A stretch of DNA of 64,000 nt from Paracraurococcus lichenis (GTDB lineage: Bacteria > Pseudomonadota > Alphaproteobacteria > Acetobacterales > Acetobacteraceae): the NCBI RefSeq assembly GCF_030657435.1, contig NZ_JAUTWS010000003.1, positions 1 through 64,000 of the forward strand. Reading direction: 5' to 3'. Shown piece by piece: positions 53,000 to 61,517 of this stretch. The notes under the pieces are model-generated. The model worked only from the letters and a program-made list of their open reading frames with translations. It had not been told where the DNA came from and did no database searches. Positions within the stretch are counted from its first letter, which is position 1. Each line of letters begins with the position of its first letter. The translations under genes and the position numbers were made by a program.

Positions 53000-54031
53000 A
53001 TGACCCAGCGCGTCCCGTTCCCCTTCTCCGCCATCGTCGGCCAGGACGAGATGAAGCTGGCCATCCTGGTCGCGGCGGTCGATCCCGGCATCGGCGGCGT
53101 CCTCGCCTTCGGTGACCGCGGCACCGGCAAGTCCACCACCATCCGCGCCCTCGCCGCGCTGCTGCCGGAGATCCCGGTGGTGGAGGGCTGCCCCTATCGC
53201 TGCGACCCCGGCGACGACCGCACGCTCTGCGAGGACTGCCGTGCCCGCAAGGCCCGGGGCCCGCTGACGGCGCGCATGGCGCCGGTCCCCGTGGTGGACC
53301 TGCCGCTCGGCGCCACCGAGGACCGGGTGGTCGGCGCCCTCGACATCCAGCGGGCGCTCGCCAGCGGGGAGAAGGCCTTCGAGCCCGGCCTGCTGGCGCG
53401 GGCCAATCGCGGCTTCCTCTATATCGACGAGGCGAACCTGCTGGAGGACCACCTGGTGGACCTGCTGCTGGACGTCGCCGCCTCGGGCGAGAACCTGGTG
53501 GAGCGCGAGGGCCTCTCCATCCGCCATCCCGCCCGCTTCGTGCTGGTCGGCAGCGGCAATCCCGAGGAAGGGGAGCTGCGGCCGCAATTGCTGGACCGCT
53601 TCGGCCTCTCGGTCGAGGTGCGGACGCCCGAGGACCTGCCGACCCGGGTCGAGGTCATCCGCCGCCGCGACGCCTATGACCGCGACCCCACTGGCTTCGC
53701 CGCCCGCTGGGCCGGGGCGGAGGCCGAGTTGCGGGGCCGGCTGGTCGCGGCGCGGGAGGGGCTGGCCCAGGTGGTCGTGCCCGATGCGGCCTATGAGACC
53801 GCCGCGAAGCTCTGCCTCGCGCTCGGCACCGACGGCCTGCGCGGCGAGCTGACGCTGATCCGCGCCGCCCGGGCCCTGGCCGCGCTCGAGGGACGGGGCG
53901 AGGTCGGCGATGCCGAGCTGCGGCGGGTGGCCCCGCCCGCGCTGCGTCACCGCCTGCGCCGCAACCCGCTGGACGAGGCGGTGGCCGGCACGCGGGTGGA
54001 GCGCGCCATCCAGGACCTCTTCGGCCCGTGA
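53000..54031 (+). CDS. bchI: Magnesium chelatase ATPase subunit I
   Basis: The 343-residue AAA+ protein powers Mg insertion into protoporphyrin IX. Walker A is GDRGTGKST (38-46) and Walker B is GFLYIDEAN (138-146). A Cys-rich segment near 64-80 (GCPYRC, LCEDC) is typical of the family. The start at 53000 follows AGGGATCCG; earlier in-frame starts have no support. The chelatase H subunit is not in the window. bchD overlaps by four bases. Confidence 0.96.
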   Translation: MTQRVPFPFSAIVGQDEMKLAILVAAVDPGIGGVLAFGDRGTGKSTTIRALAALLPEIPVVEGCPYRCDPGDDRTLCEDCRARKARGPLTARMAPVPVVDLPLGATEDRVVGALDIQRALASGEKAFEPGLLARANRGFLYIDEANLLEDHLVDLLLDVAASGENLVEREGLSIRHPARFVLVGSGNPEEGELRPQLLDRFGLSVEVRTPEDLPTRVEVIRRRDAYDRDPTGFAARWAGAEAELRGRLVAAREGLAQVVVPDAAYETAAKLCLALGTDGLRGELTLIRAARALAALEGRGEVGDAELRRVAPPALRHRLRRNPLDEAVAGTRVERAIQDLFGP

Positions 54032-55821
54032 GCGAGGCCGCGGGCCCGGGCGCCGCGGCGCGCGACGGTCCGGGCATGCCCGATGCGCCCTCGCCCTGGG
54101 CGGAGGCGGTGCAGGCGGCCGCGCTGCTGGCCGTGGATCCCCTGGGCCTCGGCGGCGCCGCGCTGCGCGCCATGCCGGGCCCGGTGCGGGAGGCCTGGCT
54201 GGCGCTGCTGCGCGGGCTGCTGCCGGAAGGCGCGCCCTGGCGCCGCCTGCCGCTCTCGGTCGAGGACGGCAGGCTGCTCGGCGGCCTCGACCTCGCTGCC
54301 ACGCTGCGGGCCGGGCGGCCGGTGGCGGAGCGTGGCCTGCTGGCCGAGGCGGATGGCGGCGTGCTGCTCCTCGCCATGGCGGAACGCGTCGCGCCCGGCA
54401 CCGCCGCCCATCTCGCCGCGGCGATGGACAGCGGCGAGGTGGTGGCCGAGCGCGACGGCCTCGCGCTCCGCGCCCCTGCCCGCTGGGCGGTGGTGGCCCT
54501 GGACGAGGGGCTGGCGCCCGAGGAGGCGCCGCCCGCCGCGCTGCTGGAGCGCCTGGCCTTTCGGCTGGACCTGCACCGCATCGCGCCGCGGGAGGTGCCG
54601 GGGACGGTGGCAATCGAGGCGCCGGGCCCGGCCGCCATCGCCGCAGCACGGGCGCGCCTGCCCGGCATCGCCGCCCCGGACGGGGTGACGGAAGCGCTCT
54701 GCGCCACGGCGCTGGCCCTCGGCATCGGCTCGCTCCGCGCCCCGGTGCTGGCGCTGCGCGCCGCGCGGGCCGCCGCGGCGCTGGCCGGGCGCGAGGCGGT
54801 GACGGAGGCGGATGCGGCGCTCGCCGCCCGGCTCGTGCTCGCCCCGCGCGCCACCCGCCTGCCGGCGCCGGAGACGGACGACCCACCCCCGCCCGAGCCG
54901 GAGGCCGAGGAGCGGCCAAAGGACAGCCCACCCCCCGGCGAGGAGGACCTGCCGGACCCGCAGGCCCTGCAGGACATGCTGCTGGCCGCCGCCGCGGCTG
55001 CCGTGCCGCCGAACCTGCTGGATGGCCTCGCGCTGGCCGAGGTCTCGCGCGCCCGCGCGCCCGGCAAGGCCGGAGCGGAGAAGGGCTCGCCCCTGCGTGG
55101 CCGCCCCATCGGCGTCCGCGCCGGCGAGCCGCGCGGCGGCGCCCGCCTCGCGCTGGTGGAGACCCTGCGCGCCGCCGCGCCCTGGCAGCGGCTCCGCGGC
55201 CGCAGCGGGTCGCGCATCGAGATCCGCCGGGACGACCTGCGCATCCGCCGCTTCCGGCAGCGCAGCGAGACGGCGACGATCTTCGCGGTGGATGCCTCCG
55301 GCTCGGCCGCGCTGCACCGGCTGGCGGAGGCCAAGGGCGCGGTCGAGCTGCTGCTGGCCGATTGCTACGTCCGCCGGGACAAGGTCGCGCTGCTCGCCTT
55401 CCGTGGGAGGGGGGCGGAGCTGCTGCTGCCGCCGACCGGCTCCCTGGTCCGGGCCAGGCGCAGCCTCGCCGGCCTGCCGGGCGGCGGTGGCACGCCGGTC
55501 GCAGCCGCGCTCGACGCGGCTCTCGCGCTCGCCGATTCGGTGCGCCGCAAGGGCCAGACGCCGCTGCTCGTCGTGCTGACCGATGGCCGCGCCAATGTCG
55601 CGCGCGACGGCGCCGGCGGCCGCGCCCGGGCGGAGGCGGAGGCGCTGCAGGCCGCCCGCGCGCTCCGCGCCGCGCGCATCGCCGGCGTGCTGGTCGATGT
55701 CTCGCCCCGCCCGGCCGAGGCCGGCCGGCGCCTCGCCGCCGAGATGGGCGCGAAATACCTCGCGCTGCCCTATGCCGATGCCGTCACCCTCTCCCGCGCG
55801 GTGCGGGCCGAGGCGGCATGA
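54028..55821 (+). CDS. bchD: Magnesium chelatase subunit D
   Basis: The 597-residue protein has an N-terminal AAA-like domain lacking a usable P-loop, an acidic Pro-rich linker (about 280-315) and a C-terminal von Willebrand A domain with MIDAS motif DASGS at 422-426 and LVVLTDGRANVA. BchD joins BchI in a two-ring complex that contacts BchH. The GTG start overlaps bchI. Confidence 0.95.
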   Translation: MSEAAGPGAAARDGPGMPDAPSPWAEAVQAAALLAVDPLGLGGAALRAMPGPVREAWLALLRGLLPEGAPWRRLPLSVEDGRLLGGLDLAATLRAGRPVAERGLLAEADGGVLLLAMAERVAPGTAAHLAAAMDSGEVVAERDGLALRAPARWAVVALDEGLAPEEAPPAALLERLAFRLDLHRIAPREVPGTVAIEAPGPAAIAAARARLPGIAAPDGVTEALCATALALGIGSLRAPVLALRAARAAAALAGREAVTEADAALAARLVLAPRATRLPAPETDDPPPPEPEAEERPKDSPPPGEEDLPDPQALQDMLLAAAAAAVPPNLLDGLALAEVSRARAPGKAGAEKGSPLRGRPIGVRAGEPRGGARLALVETLRAAAPWQRLRGRSGSRIEIRRDDLRIRRFRQRSETATIFAVDASGSAALHRLAEAKGAVELLLADCYVRRDKVALLAFRGRGAELLLPPTGSLVRARRSLAGLPGGGGTPVAAALDAALALADSVRRKGQTPLLVVLTDGRANVARDGAGGRARAEAEALQAARALRAARIAGVLVDVSPRPAEAGRRLAAEMGAKYLALPYADAVTLSRAVRAEAA

Positions 55822-55831
55822 CCCCCGCCGG

Positions 55832-56704
55832 ATGATTCCCGCGGACTGGCCGAACCGCGCGCAGAGCCGCATCGTCGCGGCGGGCGGGCTGCGCTGGCAC
55901 GTGCAGGTGGCCGGCAGCGGCCCGGTGCTGCTGCTCGTGCACGGCACCGGCGCCGCCACGCATTCCTGGCGCGACCTGCTGCCGGTGCTGGCGCGGCGCT
56001 TCACCGTGGTGGCGCCCGACCTGCCCGGCCATGGCTTCAGCGAGCGGCCAGAGGCCCGCGGCCTGTCGCTGCCCGGCATGGCGCGCGGCCTCGCGGCGCT
56101 GCTGCGCGCCCTCGGCCTGGCCCCGGCACTGGCCGCCGGGCATTCCGCCGGCGCCGCGGTCATCGCCCGGATGACGCTCGACGGTGCCATGGCGCCGCGC
56201 GCCCTGATCGGCCTGAACGCCGCGCTGCTGCCCTTCGAGGGGCTCGCCGGCCAGCTCTTCGCCCCCATGGCCCGCATGCTGGCCGGCGTGCCGGCGGTGC
56301 CCTGGTTCTTCGCCTGGCGCGCCGGGGACCGCAGCGTGGTGGAGCGGCTGCTGCGCGACACCGGCTCGACGCTCGATGCCCGCGGAGTCGAGCTCTATGG
56401 GCGGCTGGTGCGCCAGCCCGGCCATGTCGCCGCGGCGCTCGGCATGATGGCGAGCTGGGAGCTGCGGCCGCTGCTGCGCGACCTCCGCGGGCTGAAGGTG
56501 CCGCTGGTCCTTATCGTCGGGGGCCATGACCGCACCGTCTCGCCCGCCGATGCGCGGCGGATCCGCGCGGCGGTGCCGCAGGCGCGCATCATCGACTTGC
56601 CAAGCCTCGGCCATCTGGCGCATGAGGAGCGGCCGGAGGAGGTCGCCGCCATCATCGCCCGGGTGGCGGCGGAACAGGGCCTGCTCGCCACCGAGACCGC
56701 ATGA
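55832..56704 (+). CDS. bchO: Alpha/beta hydrolase BchO
   Basis: The 290-residue protein is an alpha/beta hydrolase with the oxyanion region VHGTGAATHSW, nucleophile elbow GHSAG and the late catalytic segment SLGHLAHEE. BchO follows bchI-bchD in most clusters and is proposed to assist Mg chelation; the reaction is unproven. The ATG at 55832 lies 10 bases after bchD, and the stop overlaps the DUF3422 gene. Confidence 0.9.
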   Translation: MIPADWPNRAQSRIVAAGGLRWHVQVAGSGPVLLLVHGTGAATHSWRDLLPVLARRFTVVAPDLPGHGFSERPEARGLSLPGMARGLAALLRALGLAPALAAGHSAGAAVIARMTLDGAMAPRALIGLNAALLPFEGLAGQLFAPMARMLAGVPAVPWFFAWRAGDRSVVERLLRDTGSTLDARGVELYGRLVRQPGHVAAALGMMASWELRPLLRDLRGLKVPLVLIVGGHDRTVSPADARRIRAAVPQARIIDLPSLGHLAHEERPEEVAAIIARVAAEQGLLATETA

Positions 56705-58020
56705 TCCTCCCGCCTTCCCACGCCCAGCGACTCGAGCTGAACGACGAGGTGCATGCGCGCCCGCCGGAGGCGATGGTGGCGCCGCTGCGCGTCAGCTACC
56801 TCGCCCTGCTGCTGGACCCGGCGCAGCGCGAGGCGAGCTGGGAGGCGGTGGTCGCACTCGCGCAGCGCTCCGCGGTCGCGCCGCCGCTGCCCGGCGCCAG
56901 CCATTTCGTCGCGGATTTCGGCACCTACCGGCTGAAATGGGAGCGGCACACCGAATTCCACCGCGTCATGATCATCGCCCCCGATGCCAGCGAGGATGGC
57001 TTCGCCGAGCCGGCGATCACGGCGGTGCCGGAGGACTGGGTCGCTGCGCTGCCCGGGCAGCTCATGGTCGCGACCCACCTCGCCCTGCTGCCGGCCGGGG
57101 AGGGCGTGCCGGACATGGAGGCGATCGCCGAGCGGCATTTCGGCGGCAATGTCCTGGTCGGCGGCAAGATCGCCGGCGGCGCCGGCCATGCCTTCACCGA
57201 TTTCCGCATCCATCCCGGCGGCTTCAGCCGCATCCTCGTGCTCGACCGCAGCATGTCGCAGCGCCAGGCCGGGCGGATCGTGCAGCGGCTGCTGGAGATC
57301 GACACCTACCGGATGCTCGCGCTGCTCGCCCTGCCCCTGGCACGGGAGGTCGGACCCTTCCTGACCGCGAGCGAGCGGGAACTGGCCGGCATCACCGCCG
57401 CGCTGGTGCGGGCGGAGGAGGCGGACGAGCCCGCGCTGCTCGAGCGCCTGACCGAGCTCGCGGCGACCATCGAGAACCGCGAGGCCGCGACGCTCTACCG
57501 CTTCAGCGCGGCCGATGCCTATTACGACCTGGTGCAGCGCCGGATCGCCGAGCTGCGCGAGGTCCGCGTCGAGGGCTCCCAGACGCTGCAGGAGTTCACC
57601 GAGCGGCGGCTGGCCCCGGCCATGGCGACCTGCCACGCGGTGGCGAGGCGGCAGGACGCGCTCAGCCGTCGCGTCGCCCGCGCGACGACGCTGCTCTCCA
57701 CCCGCGTCGACCTGACGCGGGAGCGGCAGAACCAGGAGGTCCTCGCCTCCATGGACCGCCGCGCCCGGCAGCAATTGCGGCTGCAGCAGACGGTGGAAGG
57801 CCTCTCCGTCGCCGCCATCACCTACTACGTCGTCGGGCTGATCGCCTATCTCGCGAAGGGGCTGAAGGTCGGCGGCTGGAAGGTGGAGCCGGATGCCGTG
57901 ACAGGCATCGCGGTGCCGGTCGTCGCCATCGCCATCGCGCTCGGCGTGCGGGAGGTGCGGCGCATCATCGCCCGCCGGGCCGGCGCCCCGCGCAAGGCCC
58001 GCAGCGCCGAGCGCGACTGA
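56701..58020 (+). CDS. DUF3422 family membrane-anchored protein
   Basis: The 439-residue protein begins with the family hallmark LNDEVHARPPEAM and continues with conserved VADFGTYRLKWERHTEFH. A helical, probably coiled-coil region (about 230-350) precedes two C-terminal hydrophobic segments (about 358-378 and 398-415). DUF3422 has no known function. It overlaps bchO by four bases (ATGA) and so belongs to the bchI-bchD-bchO operon. A duplication affects its last codons. Confidence 0.9.
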   Translation: MILPPSHAQRLELNDEVHARPPEAMVAPLRVSYLALLLDPAQREASWEAVVALAQRSAVAPPLPGASHFVADFGTYRLKWERHTEFHRVMIIAPDASEDGFAEPAITAVPEDWVAALPGQLMVATHLALLPAGEGVPDMEAIAERHFGGNVLVGGKIAGGAGHAFTDFRIHPGGFSRILVLDRSMSQRQAGRIVQRLLEIDTYRMLALLALPLAREVGPFLTASERELAGITAALVRAEEADEPALLERLTELAATIENREAATLYRFSAADAYYDLVQRRIAELREVRVEGSQTLQEFTERRLAPAMATCHAVARRQDALSRRVARATTLLSTRVDLTRERQNQEVLASMDRRARQQLRLQQTVEGLSVAAITYYVVGLIAYLAKGLKVGGWKVEPDAVTGIAVPVVAIAIALGVREVRRIIARRAGAPRKARSAERD

Positions 58021-58057
58021 AACGCCCGGCGCGGAGCGCGACTGAGCCCCCGGCGCG
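58009..58057 (+). repeat. Short tandem duplication at the DUF3422 gene end
   Basis: The sequence AGCGCGACTGA plus a GC-rich CCCGGCGCGG block occurs twice, as units of 25 and 24 bases, with a third partial start (AGCGCC). The first copy includes the DUF3422 stop codon. The second is untranslated. It looks like a recent slippage or duplication of the gene end. Confidence 0.65.
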
Positions 58058-58072
58058 GAGCGCCAGGGAGCT

Positions 58073-59593
58073 TCAGCGCGGCACCATCGGGAAGGTCGCC
58101 GCCATGGCCCAGGCCAGCGCCAGCGCATTGGCCAGCGCGGCCGGCACCGGCGAGTTGGTGGCGCGCCAGGACCAGCGGCTGATCAGGCCGAAGACCAGCA
58201 GGAAGAGCAGCATCACCGGCACGATGATCGCCAGGAAGAACAGCCGCGGCGGGTCCAGCGCGACCGCGCCGATCAGCGAGAGCAGGAAGAGCAGCTTCGT
58301 CGCGGCATAGCCGAAGCGCGCCGCGCCCGGCCCGCGCGTCGCCCATTCATCCGCGAGGAACCAGGGCAGCGTGCCGCAGAGCAGCACCGGCACCAGCCAG
58401 AGCCGGTGCGCCGCCGGCAGGAAGGAGAGCACGTAGCGGTCGATCGCCGTGCCGATGCCGAGGACGGCATAGGCCGCGAGCGCCGCCGTGGCGACGGCGG
58501 TGGCGCCCGCCGAGACCGCGATGCGCGGCCGCGGCACCCGCGCCCACCAGAGCCCCGCCGCCGTCAGCAGGCCATAAAGCCCGCAATGCACCATCAGGTA
58601 GTCGCCGAGCAGCAGCGGCAGCGCATGCGGCGGGAAGAGCCGCAGCAGCAGCGGCGTGGCGATGGCCGGCAGCAGGGCGACGGGCCAAAGGCGGCGCCAG
58701 GGCAGGCCGGCGCCCATCGGGGCCGCCGCCGCGCGCGGCAGCAGCCGGGCGAGCGGCCGCGCCAGCAGCACCAGCCCGCCGAGCAGCAGGCCGATGGCGC
58801 CGCCGCGCGCATCCACCCGGCCCTCGCCGCCGCGGCCGAAGGCGGCGTTCAGCCAGGCGCGCGCCTCGATCAGGCTCTCCCGCGCATAGAGCACCGCGAT
58901 GTGCTCGACGCCCGCGACCAGCACCAGGCGGCGCGCGGTGCCGGCGGCGAAGTCGCCATAGGTCATGCGCTCCGCCGGCGCGCCACCCGCGGCCTCGGCC
59001 ACGATGCGCCGCGCCGCGTCCTGCAGGAATTCCGGCTCCCAGGCGCCGGCCGCGACCAGCAGGTTGCGCGGCTGCGTCGCGGTCACCTCCGGCCCGAAGC
59101 CGGAGAAGGCGACGACCGCCGCGACCTCCGGCCGGGCGAAGGCGTAGCGGATGACGATATCGGCCGCCATGGAATGGCCGAGCACCGCGAGGCGCCCGTC
59201 GCCGAGCGGCCGCGCCGCCTCCGCCACCCGCCCGAGCGCATCGAGCAGCACGCCCGAGGCCGCCTTGTCGTCGGTCAGCCCGCCGGCGAGCGGCGTCGGG
59301 TTCCGCGCATGTCCCGGGAAGTCGAAGGTGACGGCGACGTAGCCGGCCTGCGCCAGGGTGGTGGCGAAGGGCTGCATCATCTGCTGCGCGCCGGCGAAGC
59401 CATGGGCGATGACGACGACCGGCGCGGGGCCGCCTCCGGCCTGGCGGTAGACGGCCGCCGGCACCTCCCCGACCCGGAGCGGCGAGACGGCCAGCCCCTC
59501 GGTCGCCGCGGTCAGGCGCAGCAGGCCGAAGAGAATGGCCGCCACCGCCAGCAGGGCGATCGCCGGGTCTGCCAATCGTCGCAGCACGCGCAC
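58073..59593 (-). CDS. Alpha/beta hydrolase fused to a polytopic membrane domain
   Basis: The 506-residue protein has an N-terminal helix (about 8-28), then a hydrolase domain with VVIAHGFAGAQQMMQPFATTLAQAG, FDFPGHARNPTP and nucleophile elbow GHSMAA. The catalytic His is likely in GVEHIAV. The C-terminal half (about 255-505) has seven or eight hydrophobic helices. Such hydrolase-membrane fusions are uncharacterised. It lies inside the photosynthesis cluster, between DUF3422 and crtB, on the opposite strand and divergent from crtB. Confidence 0.78.
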   Translation of the reverse strand: MRVLRRLADPAIALLAVAAILFGLLRLTAATEGLAVSPLRVGEVPAAVYRQAGGGPAPVVVIAHGFAGAQQMMQPFATTLAQAGYVAVTFDFPGHARNPTPLAGGLTDDKAASGVLLDALGRVAEAARPLGDGRLAVLGHSMAADIVIRYAFARPEVAAVVAFSGFGPEVTATQPRNLLVAAGAWEPEFLQDAARRIVAEAAGGAPAERMTYGDFAAGTARRLVLVAGVEHIAVLYARESLIEARAWLNAAFGRGGEGRVDARGGAIGLLLGGLVLLARPLARLLPRAAAAPMGAGLPWRRLWPVALLPAIATPLLLRLFPPHALPLLLGDYLMVHCGLYGLLTAAGLWWARVPRPRIAVSAGATAVATAALAAYAVLGIGTAIDRYVLSFLPAAHRLWLVPVLLCGTLPWFLADEWATRGPGAARFGYAATKLLFLLSLIGAVALDPPRLFFLAIIVPVMLLFLLVFGLISRWSWRATNSPVPAALANALALAWAMAATFPMVPR

Positions 59594-59631
59594 CCTCCAT
59601 CCCCGCCGCGCCGATTTGCGCTTTCCGCCAC

Positions 59632-59649
59632 TGTCAGGGTCGCTTTACA
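59632..59649. promoter_or_regulatory. PpsR-like site upstream of crtB
   Basis: TGTCAGGGTCGCTTTACA is an exact TGT-N12-ACA site. It overlaps a -35-like TTTACA for crtB. A second TGACA half-site is at 59670-59674 (ATG-N12-ACA, weaker). The site is central to the 119-base gap between the divergent hydrolase and crtB, so PpsR could regulate either or both. Confidence 0.65.
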
Positions 59650-59712
59650 GTATCGCATGATTGGGTTCCTGACAGTCCGGGGCGCGGCCCGCGATCCGCG
59701 AGGGGAGTGACG

Positions 59713-60777
59713 ATGCGCCTGTCCCGCTCCGAGCCTGTCCTGAGCGCCGAAGACCTGGCGGCCTGCCGCAGGCTGCTCGCCGGCGGGTCGAAGAGCTTCC
59801 ATGCGGCGTCGAAGCTGCTGCCGCGCCGGATCGCGGAGCCGGCGACGGCCCTCTATGCCTTCTGCCGGGTGGCGGACGATGCCATCGACCTGGATCCCGG
59901 CCCGGCGGCGCTGGCCGGGCTGCGGGAGAGGGTGGGGCGGGCCTATGAGGGGCGGCCGCTGCCCTTCGCCGCCGACCGGGCGCTGGCCGCGGTCATCGCC
60001 CGCTACGGCATCCCGCGGGCGGTGCCGGAGGCGCTGCTGGAGGGATTCGCCTGGGACCGGGAGGGGCGGCGCTATGCCACCCTCTCCGACCTCACCGCCT
60101 ATGCCGCGCGCGTCGCCGGCACGGTCGGCACCATGATGGCGCTGCTGATGGGCGAGCGCCGGCCGGCGGTGCTGGCGCGGGCCTGCGACCTCGGCGTCGC
60201 CATGCAATTCTCCAACATCGCGCGCGACGTCGGCGAGGATGCGCGCGCCGGGCGGCTCTATCTGCCGCTGGACTGGATGCGGGAGGCCGGGCTGGACCCG
60301 GAGTCCTGGCTGGCGGCGCCGGCCTTCGATGCGCGCCTCGCCGCCGTGGTGCGGCGGCTGCTGGCGGAGGCCGAGACGCTCTACGCGCGCTCGGAGGCCG
60401 GGATCGCCCGGCTGCCGCTCGCCTGCCGCCCGGGCATCGGCGCGGCGCGACGGATCTATGCCGAGATCGGGCATGAGGTGGCGCGCGCCGGCTGCGACAG
60501 CGTCTCGCGCCGCGCCGTGGTCTCCGGCCGCCGCAAACTCGTGCTGCTCGCGCGCAGCGTCGCGGCGATCGCCCTGCCGGCGCGCGCGGTCGAGGCGCCC
60601 TGCCTGCCGGAGACGCGCTTCCTGGTGGAGGCGGTCGCGGCCGAGCCCTGGCGCGGCCGGCCGCCCCTGCCGGAGCGCAGCCTCGGCGAGCGGGTCGGGT
60701 GGATGCTCGAACTCTTCGCGCGCCTCGAGCAGGAGCGCGCCATGGACCGGCGGCTGCAGACGCCCGCGGCGGAATAG
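59713..60777 (+). CDS. crtB: Phytoene synthase
   Basis: The 354-residue enzyme condenses two geranylgeranyl diphosphates into phytoene, the first carotenoid step. The two diphosphate-binding Asp motifs are VADDAID near residue 55 and NIARDVGEDARAGRLYLP near 166. The ATG at 59713 has a GAGGGG ribosome site seven bases upstream; a GTG at 59707 is too close to it. tspO follows as in Rhodobacter crtIB-tspO. Confidence 0.95.
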   Translation: MRLSRSEPVLSAEDLAACRRLLAGGSKSFHAASKLLPRRIAEPATALYAFCRVADDAIDLDPGPAALAGLRERVGRAYEGRPLPFAADRALAAVIARYGIPRAVPEALLEGFAWDREGRRYATLSDLTAYAARVAGTVGTMMALLMGERRPAVLARACDLGVAMQFSNIARDVGEDARAGRLYLPLDWMREAGLDPESWLAAPAFDARLAAVVRRLLAEAETLYARSEAGIARLPLACRPGIGAARRIYAEIGHEVARAGCDSVSRRAVVSGRRKLVLLARSVAAIALPARAVEAPCLPETRFLVEAVAAEPWRGRPPLPERSLGERVGWMLELFARLEQERAMDRRLQTPAAE

Positions 60778-60859
60778 GGCGCGGCCCGCCTCCCGGCGCC
60801 CTCTGCAACATCGGCGGTCCGGTCGCGTTGCGCCTGTGGTCAGGCGGAGGCGAGGATCC

Positions 60860-61420
60860 ATGCAGCAGGCCCTGGTGGAGCGGGCGCGCGGCGCCCTGGT
60901 GCCGCGGCAGGCGCGGCCCGTCGGCGATGCCGACATTGCCACCGCGCTCGCGGTCTGCGGCGGCGCTGTGCTCGCCTCCGGGCTGCTCTCGGCGCGCTGG
61001 TCGCCCTCGCCGACGCAGGGCCGCATCCGGCGGGACTACGAAAGGCTGGAGAAGCCGCCCTTCAACCCGCCCGATTCGGCCTTCGCCATCTGGGGCCCGC
61101 TCTATGCCGCGCTGACCGTCTCCGGCGCCCGGATCTGGAACGCGCCGCGCAGCCGGGCCCGCACCCGCGCCCTGGCCCATTGGTTCGGCATCCAGGGCCT
61201 CAATGCCTTCTGGCTGTGGCTCGGCTTCGGCCGGCGGCTGCGCGGCGCGGCGACGGCCGAGGCGGCGATCACCCTGGTCAATGCCGCGGCCTATGTGGAG
61301 GAGGCCCGCAAGGTGGACCGCCCCGCCGCCTGGCTCGCCGCGCCCTATGCCGCCTGGATCGGCTTCGCCGCGCTGCTGACCGAGGAACTCTGGCGGCGCA
61401 ACCGCGGCCGCGTGGAGTAG
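60860..61420 (+). CDS. tspO: TspO/MBR tryptophan-rich sensory protein
   Basis: The 186-residue membrane protein has the TspO signature [20 protein letters not shown] and five predicted membrane helices. In Rhodobacter TspO exports or senses tetrapyrroles and restrains photosynthesis genes in air. This version has an N-terminal extension of about 30 residues compared with the typical 155-160. It follows crtB by 82 bases on the same strand. GGCGAGG precedes the ATG. Confidence 0.92.
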   Translation: MQQALVERARGALVPRQARPVGDADIATALAVCGGAVLASGLLSARWSPSPTQGRIRRDYERLEKPPFNPPDSAFAIWGPLYAALTVSGARIWNAPRSRARTRALAHWFGIQGLNAFWLWLGFGRRLRGAATAEAAITLVNAAAYVEEARKVDRPAAWLAAPYAAWIGFAALLTEELWRRNRGRVE

Positions 61421-61445
61421 TGTCAACCGTCGTTGCTTTGACCTT

Positions 61446-61463
61446 CGTCAAGGAAGCCTGACA
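61446..61463 (+). promoter_or_regulatory. PpsR-like site upstream of bchE
   Basis: CGTCAAGGAAGCCTGACA is CGT-N12-ACA, one mismatch from the PpsR consensus and the same variant as site 2 of the bchF control region. It ends in CTGACA, usable as a -35 hexamer, with GATCCT as a weak -10 at 17 bases. A TGTCA half-site lies at 61421-61425. It is in the 97-base gap between tspO and bchE. Confidence 0.6.
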
Positions 61464-61517
61464 GTTCCCGGCGCAGCCTGGATCCTCACCGGCAACGACC
61501 CGGGGGAGGGAAGCGGC

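Noticed and set aside
61421..61442. Second full PpsR site upstream of bchE (TGTCA and TGAC)
   Set aside because: The spacing is about five bases too long for TGT-N12-ACA; only the downstream site at 61446-61463 was kept.
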